Notes: generated by a model from the sequence alone, not told the origin. A stretch of DNA of 64,000 nt from Terfezia claveryi (GCA_015179025.1 WHUX01000030.1:1-64000); one strand, 5' to 3'. Counted from the first letter of the stretch, positions 46,541-59,745 are shown. Numbers and translations are program-made.

Positions 46541-46615
46541 GTCACAAGTAGTGAGTGCTTAAGCTTGCTTATAGGTGCTGGGACAACCAGTCTGAATTGG
46601 GACTTTAGGATTTCG

Positions 46616-46650
46616 ATGGTCCTCTAGTCTGGTTGGCATACATGGTCCTC
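46616..46650 (+). mobile_element. 17-bp TAGTCTGGTTGGCATAC micro-insertion, 9-bp target duplication
   Basis: TAGTCTGGTTGGCATAC (46625-46641) lies between two identical copies of ATGGTCCTC (46616-46624 and 46642-46650); the bases beyond differ on both sides, so the repeat is exactly 9 bp. Confidence 0.8.
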
Positions 46651-46905
46651 CAATTACAGACCCGCAATTGGACCAGAAGTGACCAAGACGTCTGCCTGAG
46701 AATAATTATTCATGTACTGCAAAATATGTACGTTACAATTCACCTACTGACTTCCATGACCATCCCACTCACTGCAACTCAAATTCTTAGAATCTGGCGC
46801 CTGTCTTCCCACCATACTCAACTCTAAGCCCACTTTGTGATATAGCAACGCTGCTGAGCAGTGGGAGAGCTGCGAGGCTATAAGCTGCTGAATTGATTGC
46901 CGGGT

Positions 46906-47538
46906 CTAATACTCCAAGACGGTATCTCCTCGTCGCTTTACTCGCATATTGTATTTGCCCTGTTTGCCATGGATAGTCAGCCGTTTGCCCAGATTCAAGA
47001 TTTGGGTCTCATCTTTCATCGTTTGGTGTGCATTGGGCTGATAATAACCCCAATTCCCTTTTCAACCCTTCTCTTCCCCGCATACTCACTCCCCTAAAAG
47101 TCTCCGAATTATTCGTCCATAACTTCCGGCGGGAAGAGGGCAAGACCCCCCTGTCCCCTTTAGAACGAAAGATATACGAACCTCAGTCTTAAACGCCAAA
47201 TACCCCAACGCCGTAGGCACGGCAAAGACATACCAGAACGTAAGCTTGACGGTGCGGGGGGTCCAGCGGAAGTATTTGTATCGGTTCATGTGCATGTCTA
47301 TCAATCTCGTGAGTCTTCCCCATATGCATACTCCCGACCTCGTAGCGCGTGCTTGCTAGTTTCTCGATGGAAAGACGTACGATACCATTTTATCAGCCCA
47401 GGGTCCGTGTGGAGGACTATATTCCATTACACGATATGTTAGCCTCAGTCATGCATGCGGGGGGAGATGGGATGGGGGTTGGAAGAATTCAAGAGGGAGA
47501 AGAGCAGGCATACCCTGAGGACCGTGATCTCCTGCCAT
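46906..47538 (-). CDS. NADH:ubiquinone oxidoreductase B15-type (NDUFB4-like) subunit
   Basis: A small gene in four exons: 47538-47514, 47416-47381, 47297-47182 and 46959-46906; introns of 97, 83 and 222 nt; 76 residues. Exon 3 encodes HMHMNRYKYFRWTPRTVK and a membrane helix (TFWYVFAVPTALGYLAF), then KTE. Exon 4 gives GKYNMRVKRRGDTVLEY and a stop, matching the conserved C-terminus of fungal complex I B15 subunits. Exon 2 reads VLHTDPGLIKWY. All phases fit with donors GTATGC, GTACGT and GTTCGT. It is easily missed because no exon exceeds 40 codons. The protein is an inner-membrane accessory subunit of complex I. Confidence 0.8.
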
Positions 47539-48557
47539 TGCTGCGTATTTTCCGGTACGGAATTGAGGAGTGAAGGTGGGGAGTGAGCTGGCTACTCTTT
47601 ATTTTGGGGGTTTGAGGACGTTGAGATAAGTATGATTCGGGAGCTCAAGCACGCGTGCTTGGCACAAATATTAGTTAACCTTCCCCCACTATTATTCAAC
47701 CTTCACCAAATATGAGACATTCTGCGGAAGATATATCGATACCTAGCCTGTCAATACCGTGAACTTATATAGCAGGCCATGGGTGTCATGCCGGTACCAG
47801 AGGCCCTGGCGAATATGACATCAATGGCAAATATATGTATAACGAAATCCAAGTCAGCTTCATCTGCATCACAATATCGCAACTGGACGCTGCTTCTTAT
47901 GCCGAATACCCCAACGGTTATTCTGAGTCAGAGGAGAAGGACAGAATCGAAGGTGACGGTTTATCCAAATCTGACTGCGGGGAATACAAGTTCTGCGAAG
48001 CAACCGAAGATCGTGGTTCATTGGTACGTCGGCTCAATTATTTATACAGTAGGTCTTGTAAGAGAGAACTAATGGGGTTGTCAGGCTTGAAAGATCACGT
48101 GCCCAACGTATCGTCTGGCTTCTCGAGGAGCAGATGAGCTCGAAATTTACAAGCGTACCGAGAACCACGGGAAGGCGCTCAAGCAGAACACGCTAATAAT
48201 TTCTCTATCCTATAAAGGAAAAGTCGTAACTTAGATATCTATGTAGCTGTTTTGAGAGGAAGTAATGGGCTCGTCATGACGAGCTTATTATTCTCAAACA
48301 TAACAATGTTACTGTACGACGCGAGCACGCATATCAACGCAAACTATCAGTGCGAATACCACATCCTACATCAACGCAGATGGCATTCCTAAAGAATATC
48401 TGTTAGAATGAATGTAGTCCATTTCAGGAGATATTTTATGCTGTCGCATAAGGCTTCGTAATGTCCGATACTATATGCGCTGCTCCTCTATAGATGCTGT
48501 CACATTTGCTCATACTTTCTCTAGGTATTGGCAATACTTTAACTTGATACTAGGATG
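47539..48557. other. Gene-free region; possible small coding-like frame
   Basis: At 47790-48137 a plus frame contains EYPNGYSESEEKDRIEGDGL and KSDCGEYKFCEATEDRG, an acidic Cys-containing text, but starts and splice sites are unclear and no family is known. Nothing else is supported. Confidence 0.25.
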
Positions 48558-48936
48558 TCAAGCAAGAAATCGGGTGGGCCACTCAACTCCAGGTAGAGTA
48601 ATCTTTGTACCAGGACTACGAGCTCGTAGAATAGTATAAGCCATTGAAATCAGCATGACAATAGTGACCGGAAAGAAAAGATCACTCATTCTTCCACACC
48701 AGTCAACTATGGCATCCTCCTCACCCTTGGTTAAGAGTTGTTGTGTTCGCCATACTACAGATCGTGAGATCCCCCCAGCGCAGGGTACTGGCATTTACCC
48801 CATAGGCTTTTACAACCTTTGCCTTAGACTCAGTGGGATACTTGCGTGCATAGTCCACTGCCCATGCAAGCTGATGATTATGAAGCTTGAGCTCGAGCTG
48901 AAGCTCCTTTATTTTTCTGGACGACTTCGGTGGCAT
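48558..48936 (-). pseudogene. Pogo/Fot1-like transposase N-terminus, truncated
   Basis: From ATG 48936: MPPKSSRKIKELQLELKL then a helix-turn-helix (PTESKAKVVKAYGVNASTLR) of the CENP-B/pogo type. A one-base frame change near 48770 is followed by TQQLLTKGEEDAIVDWCGRM and FPVTIVMLISMAYTILRARS, then WPTRFLA and a stop. The catalytic DDE part is missing. It overlaps the end of the gene at 48960 by none and starts 24 bp after it. Confidence 0.6.
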
Positions 48937-48959
48937 TTTGGTGGTGGTTACGGGCGTTC

Positions 48960-49356
48960 TCATGGCATTGCTGCCTCCGCACCTATATTCATGTGGAGCT
49001 CTGAAACACCATGAATTACACCATGGTCGATGATTATGCCATTGGGAATAGTAACTCTACCTTCGTTGACAATCAACAGGGTAACCACTATAAAGTCAGA
49101 AATATCAGCACTGAAATGACTGATGAGCCAGTTCGTTTGACATACCCTTGCTCTCATGCTCGTCCATCCATTCCTTGATTTTAGACAACCTATCCCCCAA
49201 AGTCCCCGCATCCATCAACGTGCAAGTCGAATGACACAACCTTGGTTCGCCTCCTTTGGAGTCTTTGTGTAATTGCCTCTGGAGTAACCGTATCCCCACA
49301 TCCAGCTGCACTGTGACATTGAAGAACTGATTTCCTGAGGTTGAGAAACTTGTCAT
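48960..49356 (-). CDS. Spliced hypothetical protein, 112 residues
   Basis: Two exons (49356-49146 and 49087-48960) joined by a 58-nt intron with GTATGT donor and TTATAG acceptor. The product starts MTSFSTSGNQFFNVTVQLDV, has a charged middle (LSKIKEWMDEHESKG) and ends LHMNIGAEAAMP. Length phases agree. No family recognised. The start could lie upstream because the open frame continues to 49392. Its stop lies 24 bp before the transposase relic, so both may belong to one repeat. Confidence 0.4.
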
Positions 49357-49877
49357 TGTGTCACAGATGAAGGGGGAGTTGTGTGTTCCCAAGTGTGTTA
49401 TACAGTAGCACCATGGAGAGGCCGCTTAGGTGTAGAGAGTTGTTACATGCTTTGGAGTCGTAGTCTGCTTGTGATTGAAGGGGTTTGTTGGAATATGAGG
49501 GTAATATTTAGAAAAATTCTAAGTTGGTAAGAGTGCCAAAGGTGCAAAGATCAGTACTTATATTTTCTTACTTGCGGATATACTGTCATCTGGCGTTGGA
49601 TATGAAGACAGCGATGCACTGCCAATATATAGGCGGGATAACCAGCACGCGATCGGCCAATATATATAAGCGAAGTGTTACCCTGAACGGGGGGCCGGCA
49701 TCGCAAATAAGGGAGGAATGCAATATCTGACTTCAGAGGAAATAGGGAACGCGTGGTTATCCAATGCAAGTGTATCATAGTCCAGGTTCATCTGAGCATA
49801 AGGGTTGAAATTAATGCCAAACTTGGTGCCAAACTAAACATTGGTGGTTAACTTTGTTCATGAACGTAGCAGATGAA

Positions 49878-49911
<34 letters not shown>

Positions 49912-50060
49912 AAAGTCTGTACCTACGTCTGTGGAGCCTAAGGCTATGAGATGGCCCTGTTCCTCTAGGAAGACTCGGTACACTCATAAACATCCTGCCT
50001 CCCGAGCCAAAGAGAAACGAAACAGAAAGAACCCCCGCCACAAGTAGAGTGCCCTCGGAG
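49878..50060 (-). mobile_element. Poly(A) retroposon copy C (minus)
   Basis: A T-run of about 27 from 49878, then AAAGTCTGTACCTACGTC, GCCTAAGGCTATGAGA, CATCCTGCCTCCCGAGCC and GAAACAGAAAGAACCC, in the same order as copy A at 28.3 kb. The 5' side is undefined. No target duplication found. Confidence 0.6.
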
Positions 50061-50348
50061 CAAGAGGCGAGGCAAGGGAACTAGAATTAAATAGTTTACC
50101 CTCAAACGAGACCACTCTACCACTCCCTTTCCTTTTTAACTGAAAGATTTGATAAGAACCTTATGTTTTACGTACACCACAGGAAATAGGTATGTAAGGT
50201 CAGAGGAATGCAGAACTAAACTTTCGCCCAACCTATGTGGACATCCCTTCAACCTTAAGGCACGAGAATCCCAACCTTAAGGGGTTAAATTTGTTGAACT
50301 GGAAGACTCTTCTCCCAACCTGAACACCATCCAACCAGACCTTCCGAA

Positions 50349-51302
50349 ATGATGAGATCTAGCCCTGCCACAGCAAATGCTACACCAAGTGCAACTCCTC
50401 GCTCCTCGAGTGATGCTCTCACAACAACCCTGAATCCTGCGCATGTCTCACTGACAATGCCCGCACCCACGCATCTTAACCCACCAGTCCCTCCTCAAGT
50501 GAGTGAGTTCTCTATGGCTCATGTGGGCCCCCCTGGGAAGGAGGTCTCATCCGGGGAATGTCCGAGCCAAGGCAGTGGAGCAAAGAGCAAACGAACACGG
50601 GACGTACCCCTAGCAGCACACATCCCCAAACCAAGGGCAGGCGCTGGCTCGCATCGCAAAGACAGTACTCAGATCTCTCGGGCAACTCAATCCAAAGGGT
50701 TGGAACATTCAAAACCTCGGATACAAAGTGGTACTTCTAGTCCACTGGAAGCGAAAGACGATCCAAAAGCAAAAGAAGCACTAAATCCTCCATTTGTCTC
50801 AAAAATCCTGAATATATGGGATAACTGTATCAAGACCATCACAATCAAACCATTCCGGAAAGTCGTAACCAGAGGAAAGGAAGAAGCGAAGGAACTAACA
50901 TATATGCAACGGAATGAGGAAGATAAGAAAATTCAGGCGGGCATCAGCGGGGAGCTCGATAATATGGAAGTGATGCAGGAATGCGTGGCAGGAAAAATTT
51001 GGTGGGACTTCCCAACGGGATTTAGGACATTAAACACACCACAAAACTCCAACACTTCAGACCTACAAAATTACCCCTTCAAAACTGATATTGGGGAAAG
51101 CTTCCGGGAAACTGAAGCCTACGGGTTCATGAAAGGGAAGGCAGATCAGGAAAACAGCCCCACCAAACCCAAAAATATCCAAAAAGAAGAATACAACTCA
51201 GCGCCCATGACCAACAAAAATGAAAACCATAAAACCGGCCAAAATGGTGCAGATATAGAAGGGTATGAAGTTAAAGCAACTCCAAACGAAATCAGCGGAT
51301 AG
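50349..51302 (+). CDS. Hypothetical low-complexity protein, 317 codons
   Basis: A long intronless frame rich in S, T, P, K, E and N, with no membrane segment. A possibly folded centre (about residues 150-225) has KILNIWDNCIKTITIKPFRK and VMQECVAGKIWWDF. The ends are disordered. It follows retroposon copy C by about 290 bp and could be an ORF1-type protein of a repeat, but I do not recognise it. Confidence 0.35.
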   Translation: MMRSSPATANATPSATPRSSSDALTTTLNPAHVSLTMPAPTHLNPPVPPQVSEFSMAHVGPPGKEVSSGECPSQGSGAKSKRTRDVPLAAHIPKPRAGAGSHRKDSTQISRATQSKGLEHSKPRIQSGTSSPLEAKDDPKAKEALNPPFVSKILNIWDNCIKTITIKPFRKVVTRGKEEAKELTYMQRNEEDKKIQAGISGELDNMEVMQECVAGKIWWDFPTGFRTLNTPQNSNTSDLQNYPFKTDIGESFRETEAYGFMKGKADQENSPTKPKNIQKEEYNSAPMTNKNENHKTGQNGADIEGYEVKATPNEISG

Positions 51303-51837
51303 CATGCTTCCCAGAGCAGATGATTTTCGAAGTAGTAAGATTCAATCTGGCTGAACGTACAGACCATACCTATCCCAAGTCTCCATATGGATCAAGGATT
51401 TGAACCTGTGCCTGTGGGGAAGAGGTCCGGGGTTGAGCTATCGAACATAACGTAAGGAAAAGTCAACCTGTTAATTTGATCGAAGAAGGTATCTCTCTAG
51501 GCGATGCTAAACAATAATAATAAACAATGATCATGAAGAGCTGCAGTAGCTCGCAGTTGACGAGCCATGCTGGGTCCACCGTTGGTGATAGCTGGCTTGA
51601 ATTATGGGCATATAGTTTGGCATATGGATTTAGGGCTTGTTGCTTTTGCCTTAGACAATTTGGTTCTTAAGTACAGTACCTGATCATTAGTAATCAAAGT
51701 GCCAAGTCCATTGTCTGGTGCCAAGATTTCAGAGGTTCCCACAATTCCCCACAAGTATAACAGTTCTGAATTTAAGACTGCCCTTTTGCATTATCACGAC
51801 GCCTGTCTTCTGACATCATTGGTTAATCTCTTTTATC
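51303..51837. other. PNO1 upstream region with a tRNA-like B-box
   Basis: On the minus strand 51445-51370 has TAGCTCAACCCC followed after about 30 nt by GGTTCAAATCC, a good RNA polymerase III B box with a weak A box. No cloverleaf forms, so it may be the head of an old tRNA-derived SINE. No other feature. Confidence 0.3.
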
Positions 51838-52766
51838 ATGCCTGCGCCCACGGCTTTAATACGACCCAACAACGAGCTTGTTGAAGCCGTGCGAACTCCG
51901 GTTGCAAATGGTTGCCATCTTCCCTCGAATCCAGCTGTCACTCATATGCTAACTATTGTAGATGACGATGTTCTAGTTGATGCCTCCACTGTTGAAGCCT
52001 CCCTTGATACTCCTACTCAAGCTCCCGGTGATAGTGAGATGCATATTGACGAAGAGGGAATACCTCATTTCGCTCCGGACAAAACGTTGGTAATACTCAC
52101 TGCTTCTCACTATCATGGATAGTTTTTTTCTGACAGGCAATACAGGCCCCTTACAAGAAATCCGAGTCTCGAAAAGTTCCCATCCCACCTCACCGCATGA
52201 CCCCCCTCAAGGGTTCCTGGGCGAAAATCTATCCTCCGCTAGTTGAGCATCTGAAATTACAAGTCCGAATGAACCTCAAGGACCGTGCCGTTGAACTTCG
52301 ATCATCAAGGCACACAGCCGATGTATCTGCGCTACAGAAGGGTTCCGACTTCATTCGGGCATTTTCCCTTGGTTTCGACGTAGACGATGCAATTGCATTG
52401 CTCCGTCTTGATGACTTGTACATTGAGACTTTTGAGGTGAAGGACGTCAAGACTCTCAACGGGGACCACCTGAGCCGTGCGATCGGGCGTATTGCAGGGA
52501 AAGATGGAAAAACGAAATTTGCGATTGAAAACACAACAAGGACTAGGGTGGTTTTGGCCGATAGCAAAATACATATATTAGGCGGTTTCCAGAACATACG
52601 AATTGCACGAGAAGCAGTAGTAAGCTTGATTCTGGGTGCTCCACCGGTACGTCTGCTCTTTTACTTCTCAAAAGTCGAATTCGACGTTGCTAACTTCTAT
52701 GGCATATAGGGTAAAGTGTACGGAAACTTGCGAACTATTGCGGCGAGGCAAAAGGAAAGATTTTAA
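51838..52766 (+). CDS. PNO1: KH-domain pre-rRNA processing factor PNO1/DIM2
   Basis: Three exons: 51838-52089, 52137-52646 and 52710-52766; introns of 47 and 63 nt; 272 residues. After an acidic N-terminus (MHIDEEGIPHFAPDK), the conserved core contains RKVPIPPHRMTPLKGSWAKI, LKDRAVELRSSRHTADVSAL, GSDFIRAFSLGFDVDDAIAL, and a KH-type HLSRAIGRIAGKDGKTKFAI. It ends GKVYGNLRTIAARQKERF. Pno1 binds the 3' end of 18S pre-rRNA and guides Nob1 cleavage in 40S maturation. Sizes match yeast (274 aa). Intact. Confidence 0.95.
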
Positions 52767-53595
52767 GTCTACCGGGTCGGTTTTTTCATGTCCTATAGGT
52801 TGGTTTGCATGTCAAGAGTTTGGGTATTTAGTATATGCGTAGGCTAGGTTCGGAAAGGTATAGAATTGGGCTATCGGAAAATGAACTGGTTGTTTGGAAC
52901 ATCCCAAAAGTGCATGGCGCCTGGCTTTCTCCTTTTGTGTCTCTCTTGTGTTTTCGGGTTTTTCCGTCTTGATTTCCTTTTTTGTTAGCACTCTATGTTC
53001 ACATTTAGCCACTGAAGTAGCCTTGTAGTAACCAGTCTGTTGTCTCTGGGGGAGTTGCGAGGTCACGAACACTACAAATATTAACCTGGATACGAGGCTA
53101 CCACTGAAGTGACTTTCTCATTTTGATCAAATCATGACTACAATCCATTCAACAATACCAACACAATTTTGTCTGGTTACACATTACCCACGCAATTTAC
53201 CTGAAGAATCACTACATCTTTCAAATGCATTCAAACGCAAATACTTTGAAGTATCTCACATAAACCAAGAATGAACCACTGCGAAAAAGAAACATGCCTC
53301 CGTCACCTACGTGAGCTGAACCCAACCATACCACCTCCTCGTCGCCCGAATCTCACCTGCCGTGGGACTAACTTCACTGTTGCCATCATATCTGTGACAT
53401 CTCGCATATCCTTATCTGTGTCTATCGATTTCATCTCTTTCCCCCCTTCCCTCGCTGGCCTATTGTTTCCAGATACCGTGGGTATCTTCTTAAATGGGAA
53501 GCGGGAGTTCTCGGGATCTTTCATCCCTACTTCTTTGCTCTTGACTGATCCCCTGTTCGGCTGGGGTTTTCATTACTATGTACAATATCATATTC
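52767..53595. other. Gene-free stretch
   Basis: No supported gene; a plus-strand frame at 53271-53627 ends in the Tc1 remnant and is not convincing. Nothing else seen. Confidence 0.35.
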
Positions 53596-54484
53596 CTAGT
53601 ACTTTGTATACCAACCCTCCGCCTTAATGACAGCCGCTACACGGCGAGGCATTGAGCTGTAGAGGCTCTCCAATAGCGATTCCGGAATCTCCTTCCAAAT
53701 CTCCTGCCAGTGCTTCCTTCACTACTGCTGGCCCCCACGCATATTCATTAGGTGAGGAAACCTTTTGTAAAGTTGACGCTTCATGTATGCCCAAATATGT
53801 TCAATCGGATTCAGGTCGGGAGAGCAAGCAGGGTGGTCAGCTTAGAGGTATGAATTGACGAGTTGTCCTGCATGAAAATTGGATCAATACCTAGAATTTC
53901 ACTGAACTCCAGACGGACATCAGGAAGAACATGTATTAAGATCTCAACATATTTGACAGCAGTATTTCGTCCTTCATCCAGAGTCCATAAATATCCTAAC
54001 GTTGATCCAAAGAAGCACCCCCATACCATGACAGATATATCATGGGATGTTCTGTTATAGCACTGTGTTAGCAAGACCAGAGCACTCGTCAGACCAAATG
54101 AATCTTTTCCATTGGTCTAGATCCCAGTCCTTTCTTTCCAGCGCCCATGCCAATGTGTCGTGGTAGGAGCTTTGGACGTTTTCTTGCTATCCACTTCCGA
54201 ATTCCTTTTCCCTCGAAGCATGCGATTGAGAGTTCGTGGGTGAATATTATTCAATTCCGGAATTTGCAACGATTGCCTTCAATTACATCAAGGATTACTT
54301 TTTCAGCTTCCTCTGAAATCTTCTTTGGACGACCTGTAGCCTTCCCATTCTCATGGGTCCCTCGCTCAATATAGCGCTTGACAAAGTACTGTACAGTAGA
54401 TTTTGATCGACCAATATAGTCCGCTATCCGCTGATATCCCCACCCTTGCTCATAGGCAAACATAATCTTTCCTTTCTCAAACTC
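53596..54484 (-). pseudogene. Tc1/mariner (DD34E-type) transposase relic
   Basis: From about 54463: GWGYQRIADYIGRSKSTVQY (helix-turn-helix), ERGTHENGKATGRPKKISEE, RTLNRMLRGKGIRKWIARKR, then stops or frame changes between SVMVWGCFFGSTLGYL, FMQDNSSIHTS (the second Asp region) and CSPDLNPIEHIWAYMKRQLY (PDLNPIE box of Tc1). The 3' end runs to WYTKY and a stop at 53596. At least six in-frame stops break it. Only the 3' side has a TIR-like sequence (CTAGTACTTTGTATACCAAC); the 5' end is replaced by the minisatellite at 54515. Confidence 0.8.
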
Positions 54485-54514
54485 AGACAGCTGCTTCTGC
54501 TATGTTGCGGGGCG

Positions 54515-54610
54515 GTATTAAGGGGGGCGGCATTAGGAGAGGCGGCATTAGGAGAGGTGGCATTAGGAGAGGCGGCATCAGGAGAGGCAGCATCAGAAGA
54601 GGCGTCTACT
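54515..54610. repeat. 15-bp minisatellite
   Basis: Six to seven tandem copies of the 15 bp unit GGCGGCATTAGGAGA, with a few changed bases in the last copies (CATCAGGAGAGG, CATCAGAAGA). It stays open because the length is a multiple of three. It abuts the truncated 5' end of the Tc1 relic. Confidence 0.8.
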
Positions 54611-55958
54611 TATAACTACGAGGGTCTGATCGAGACTACAACAGCGGCACTTTGCCTGTTCTTACAGGCATTAGTACACACCACCAGTGTCATGCGGTGA
54701 ATAGAAATTCCGTTTTTGTCGTTGTTGGCACTGGGTGCGGCATCTGGTAAAAACGATTTAGATCGATGGTTTAGAGGCCGGCCAGAGGCTATGCATGCTG
54801 TTAGAGAAGTATTCTATTATCACCACAGACGTATATACTACCATGGACAATATATCCATACTCTGTGGTCATTAAAATCTTCAGGTGGCACGTAAGCGTG
54901 CCAGTAAACCTCGCACATAGGTACCTAGGGGTCACAGGAAACTATCAGTGGCTGATATGAAAATTCATGCTTAGGCAAACCATATACTACAATCTACGGT
55001 GCTGCTATCGACTTCTTCCATATACCTATATGTTCATTCGAATCGATATTAGAGAGTTATATGTTAAGCACTTGTAACGGATATTTCCAGCAGAACTAGC
55101 CCATGAGCCCACTCACGCTATAAGATGTGAATGGCTTTATGAGACACATCGTACTTACGGAATTGGAGGAACGTGGACTAGAAGTCTGTTCTCGCTCTAT
55201 TCCAGTAAGCTGGTTCCAAATCAGCTGCAAAGTGGAAAGTTTCGGGGTATACAACAAATATGACGCGACAATGGGGGCTACCGCCATACAGGAATGTCGA
55301 GCTTCGCAAGATAATTTGTATATTTTAGCGCCATGAGCTCAACTTGTTGTGAAGGCGGTGTGGTGTGTGTTGAGAGGGATAAGAGCCCTGTTGTTAAAAA
55401 GGGCGATAATATGGGCAAATTAGCAACGGGCGCACAATCTGACCTTGAATTGAAATGATTTACTTGACCTAACTGTATTATTCTGTAATATTCTGTATTA
55501 TTCTGTATTATTCTGAATTAATCAGCTTGTCAAGTAATGTTATCATCTATGATATGTGGCAGCGATAACCTAATCACGTTCAGACCACAATTGCGCAGAA
55601 CTTCTTAAAGTAGATAGCTTTTATCTTCCACAATCCAAGACTTCGTTTACTCTCATGCAGATAGAAAAGATAACTGAAGAAACCCATGGTATGATTTCTA
55701 GTACCCTTTAAATCCCAACCAAACCTAAACATATTCATCAAAATCGTTCTCCATCCAATAGAAAAGAAACAAACCCCATGCAATATAGCACAACAATATA
55801 ACACCATCAGAAAGGAAATGTATCACGAAAACGTTCAAAAACTCCAACCATACAGACACATAACACGACAGGGAAATTTTGTGGTGACACAAGGAAAAAA
55901 GCAGGTTTTATGGTATATGAAATTGATGTATGGGTCTGCAAAAGAGCAAATATACTCT
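54611..55958. other. Gene-free stretch
   Basis: Holds a short tandem (TATTCTGTATTATTCTG, 55485-55530). No other feature is supported. The right end is the 3' flank of the LYS20-like gene. Confidence 0.35.
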
Positions 55959-57621
<1,663 letters not shown>

Positions 57622-58185
57622 AGTTGCAATGGATATATGGATATAAGCTTGGGGTTAATGGTAGGTCTACGTTCGCGTGGGTATGTTCTGACGGGGGCAA
57701 CAAGGAGGAAATTGGAGAAAGTTTGCGGGCTTGAATTTATAAGAATACGACAGACCAAATTATTGGTTGTAAATTCCTGCCAAGAGATGAGTAAAGTCTC
57801 GTGTGTTCAGAAAAGAATGGCCCATGATTCGGCAATGCTGTGGTTGCGGGGTATGTAATGTACATATGCTTAAGCTTATCCATATACAGTACAAAACTGA
57901 AATACATGTGCGTGCAAGCAGCAGTGCCAGACTCCAGTCTGAACCTATTCTTCATTCAGTTACCGTCCTTCTGACAGAATTTTTTTCTCACCATCTCGGT
58001 TCCTTTTTTATCCTTTGGGCCAGCTTAACAATCCTGGCCTACTTTGAGGTTAACGCGGAGCCAATCAACTAAAACGCTCAAGGGTTTGGCAACCAAGCCA
58101 GCGAACCTTGAAAGGACGGGAGGAGCTGGGCACATCGCCGAACAAGGCATGACGTTTGGACGGCCATTTTCCACGTGTCAGTTGA
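57622..58185. other. LYS20 upstream region
   Basis: The presumed promoter of the minus-strand homocitrate synthase gene. No gene supported. Confidence 0.35.
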
Positions 58186-58315
58186 TACATACATACATAC
58201 ATACTCATACATACTTGCATACTTTCGTGCGCACTCACACACATACCCTTACAGGTGATTGTTTCTTCGTTGACCATCTATCTATCTTATCCGCTTGCTA
58301 GTGTTGCTGCCCATA
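58186..58315 (+). repeat. Dispersed repeat, copy 2 (partner at 22.85 kb)
   Basis: CATACATACATAC, CATACTTGCATACTTTCGTG, CGCACTCACACAC, TTTCTTCGTTGACCA and CTATCTTATCCGCTTGCTAG with TGTTGCTGC occur in the same order and orientation as at 22850-22985. Confidence 0.75.
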
Positions 58316-59038
58316 ACCTTGTCAATTACTCTTTGCCGCCAAGAAAGTGCAAGCCTAAACCACAACACCTACAACAACGTTACCCTGATTTCAGCCTCGT
58401 CCTACGGAGTAAATAGACCAATAATAGACACGGCAGCACAGCCTCAGCCACTCATTAATTGTCATGATGTCTCGCATACTCAGCCCTGCCAGCCATAAAG
58501 CAATTTACAGGATGTATCTTCAACCAAGGGTATTAATGGGCGCCGGGCTTTCCGATACAGAGAACTAGAGTAATTCTCACGTCCTCAAAACTATATTCAG
58601 CCTAGGTCCTCTCCCAATTCCAACCTTCTGGTTTGCTTTTGGCGTTGGTATTTCAATTCTATAATCGATATTTGCTAAACGTTTGTATAGTTGTCGACAC
58701 TCTGTCTTATATGATTGATTGAGGTTTGCGTGCATATCAAACGCACGAGTCAAACCAGAGTGAACTATCCCAGCTGATACAGTACATACCAAAAAATTGG
58801 GTAAACAGCTGTGTGCATGTCACATTAAACATTTCTACCCCAGCGACATCTACAGCAGGGCCATCCCCCCACACCTTGCAAGCCCAAAGAGCCGTTGTCG
58901 GAGGAATTGTCCCCAAGCACGTAACTGATGGTGTAGATACATCATTTCCCCTTTCTTCTTTGGGAAAACCGTGCATATGCATACATATGCACGTCAGTTC
59001 AGAGTCAAGCTGGCAATCTACGACAAGTACCTAGCTAT
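58316..59038. other. Gene-free stretch
   Basis: No gene supported. Short frames at 58577-59034 are chance-like. Confidence 0.35.
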
Positions 59039-59600
59039 CTACATGTAACCAATGCCCACCTCACACCGGATCTTTGATAGCGGCATGAAGCGCACCTTGT
59101 ATGTCCGTGGCCCTGGTTTCCTCCCACGCTTCTGAACACCATCTTTGGGGACCTTCTTTTTTCTGCCTTTGGGACTAGCTGAGATCATGATATCGATCGG
59201 AGCAACACTGACAATTTGGTCGTTCTCCAGCATATGCCTCCATTCATCAGTATTAAGATCCTCCAGATCGACAACTTCCTGAATACTAACAAGGGACTTA
59301 AGATGTGCAATATACTTGGCTGGCAATCCGACAGTAGCACATTGAAACAGCGACCATGCATTCTTGTGGATCTTGTTAGTCTACTAAATGCAGAGCTCGC
59401 GCTCACGGTGGATTGCAATCCAGTACTCTTTATCTCTTTTCACAGGAGGATGTCCTTCAGAATATTCATTTCCACCCTCAAGTCTGATGACCTCTTGGAT
59501 ATGGTAAGGAATGCGTTCAATCCGATGCTGAATCCTCCATTGCTCAAGGTCACGCCATGCATTCTTCCATGCTTGCTCAGCTGCCGTGCGGGAAGTGAGA
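59039..59600 (-). pseudogene. DDE transposase C-terminal remnant
   Basis: Read on the minus strand in one frame: AEQAWKNAWRDLEQWRIQHR, then RIPYHIQEVIRLEGGNEYSE (a text typical of the C-terminal end of fungal Tc1/pogo-type transposases), HRERELCI and two stops near 59385, then a frame continuing LPAKYIAHLKSLVSIQEVVD to a basic GRKKKVPKDGVQKRGRKPGP (an AT-hook-like KRGRKPG) and a stop at 59039. The N-terminal and catalytic parts are missing. Confidence 0.5.
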
Positions 59601-59647
59601 GGTCCCTATTTCGGTTATTAGCAACTATTTGCCTACGGACTACTACC

Positions 59648-59745
59648 TAGGATTGGGGTGTTCGGGGGATTGGGGTGATCGGGGATTGGGATATTCGGGG
59701 GATTGGGGTGTTCGGGGGATTGAGGTGTTCGGAGGATTGAAATAT
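59648..59745. repeat. 18-19 bp G-rich minisatellite
   Basis: About five copies of GGGGTGTTCGGGGGATTG with one- or two-base changes. Minus-strand frames made of PNPPNIP units are repeat-derived. Confidence 0.8.

Larger units (their letters stand above)
45945..46905. other. Intergenic region with micro-insertions
   Basis: Holds a 47 bp TIR element at 46485-46531 and a 17 bp micro-insertion at 46616-46650. The rest has no supported gene. A CCTTGGTTCGCCTTGGTTCG tandem pair lies at 46105-46125. Confidence 0.5.

Noticed and set aside
51370..51445. tRNA gene on the minus strand
   Set aside because: A good B box (GGTTCAAATCC) and an A-box-like TAGCTCAACC are present, but no acceptor stem or anticodon arm can be folded. 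Kept only as a tRNA-like note.
53271..53627. 118-codon plus-strand gene
   Set aside because: It runs into the Tc1 3' terminal sequence and has no recognisable content.
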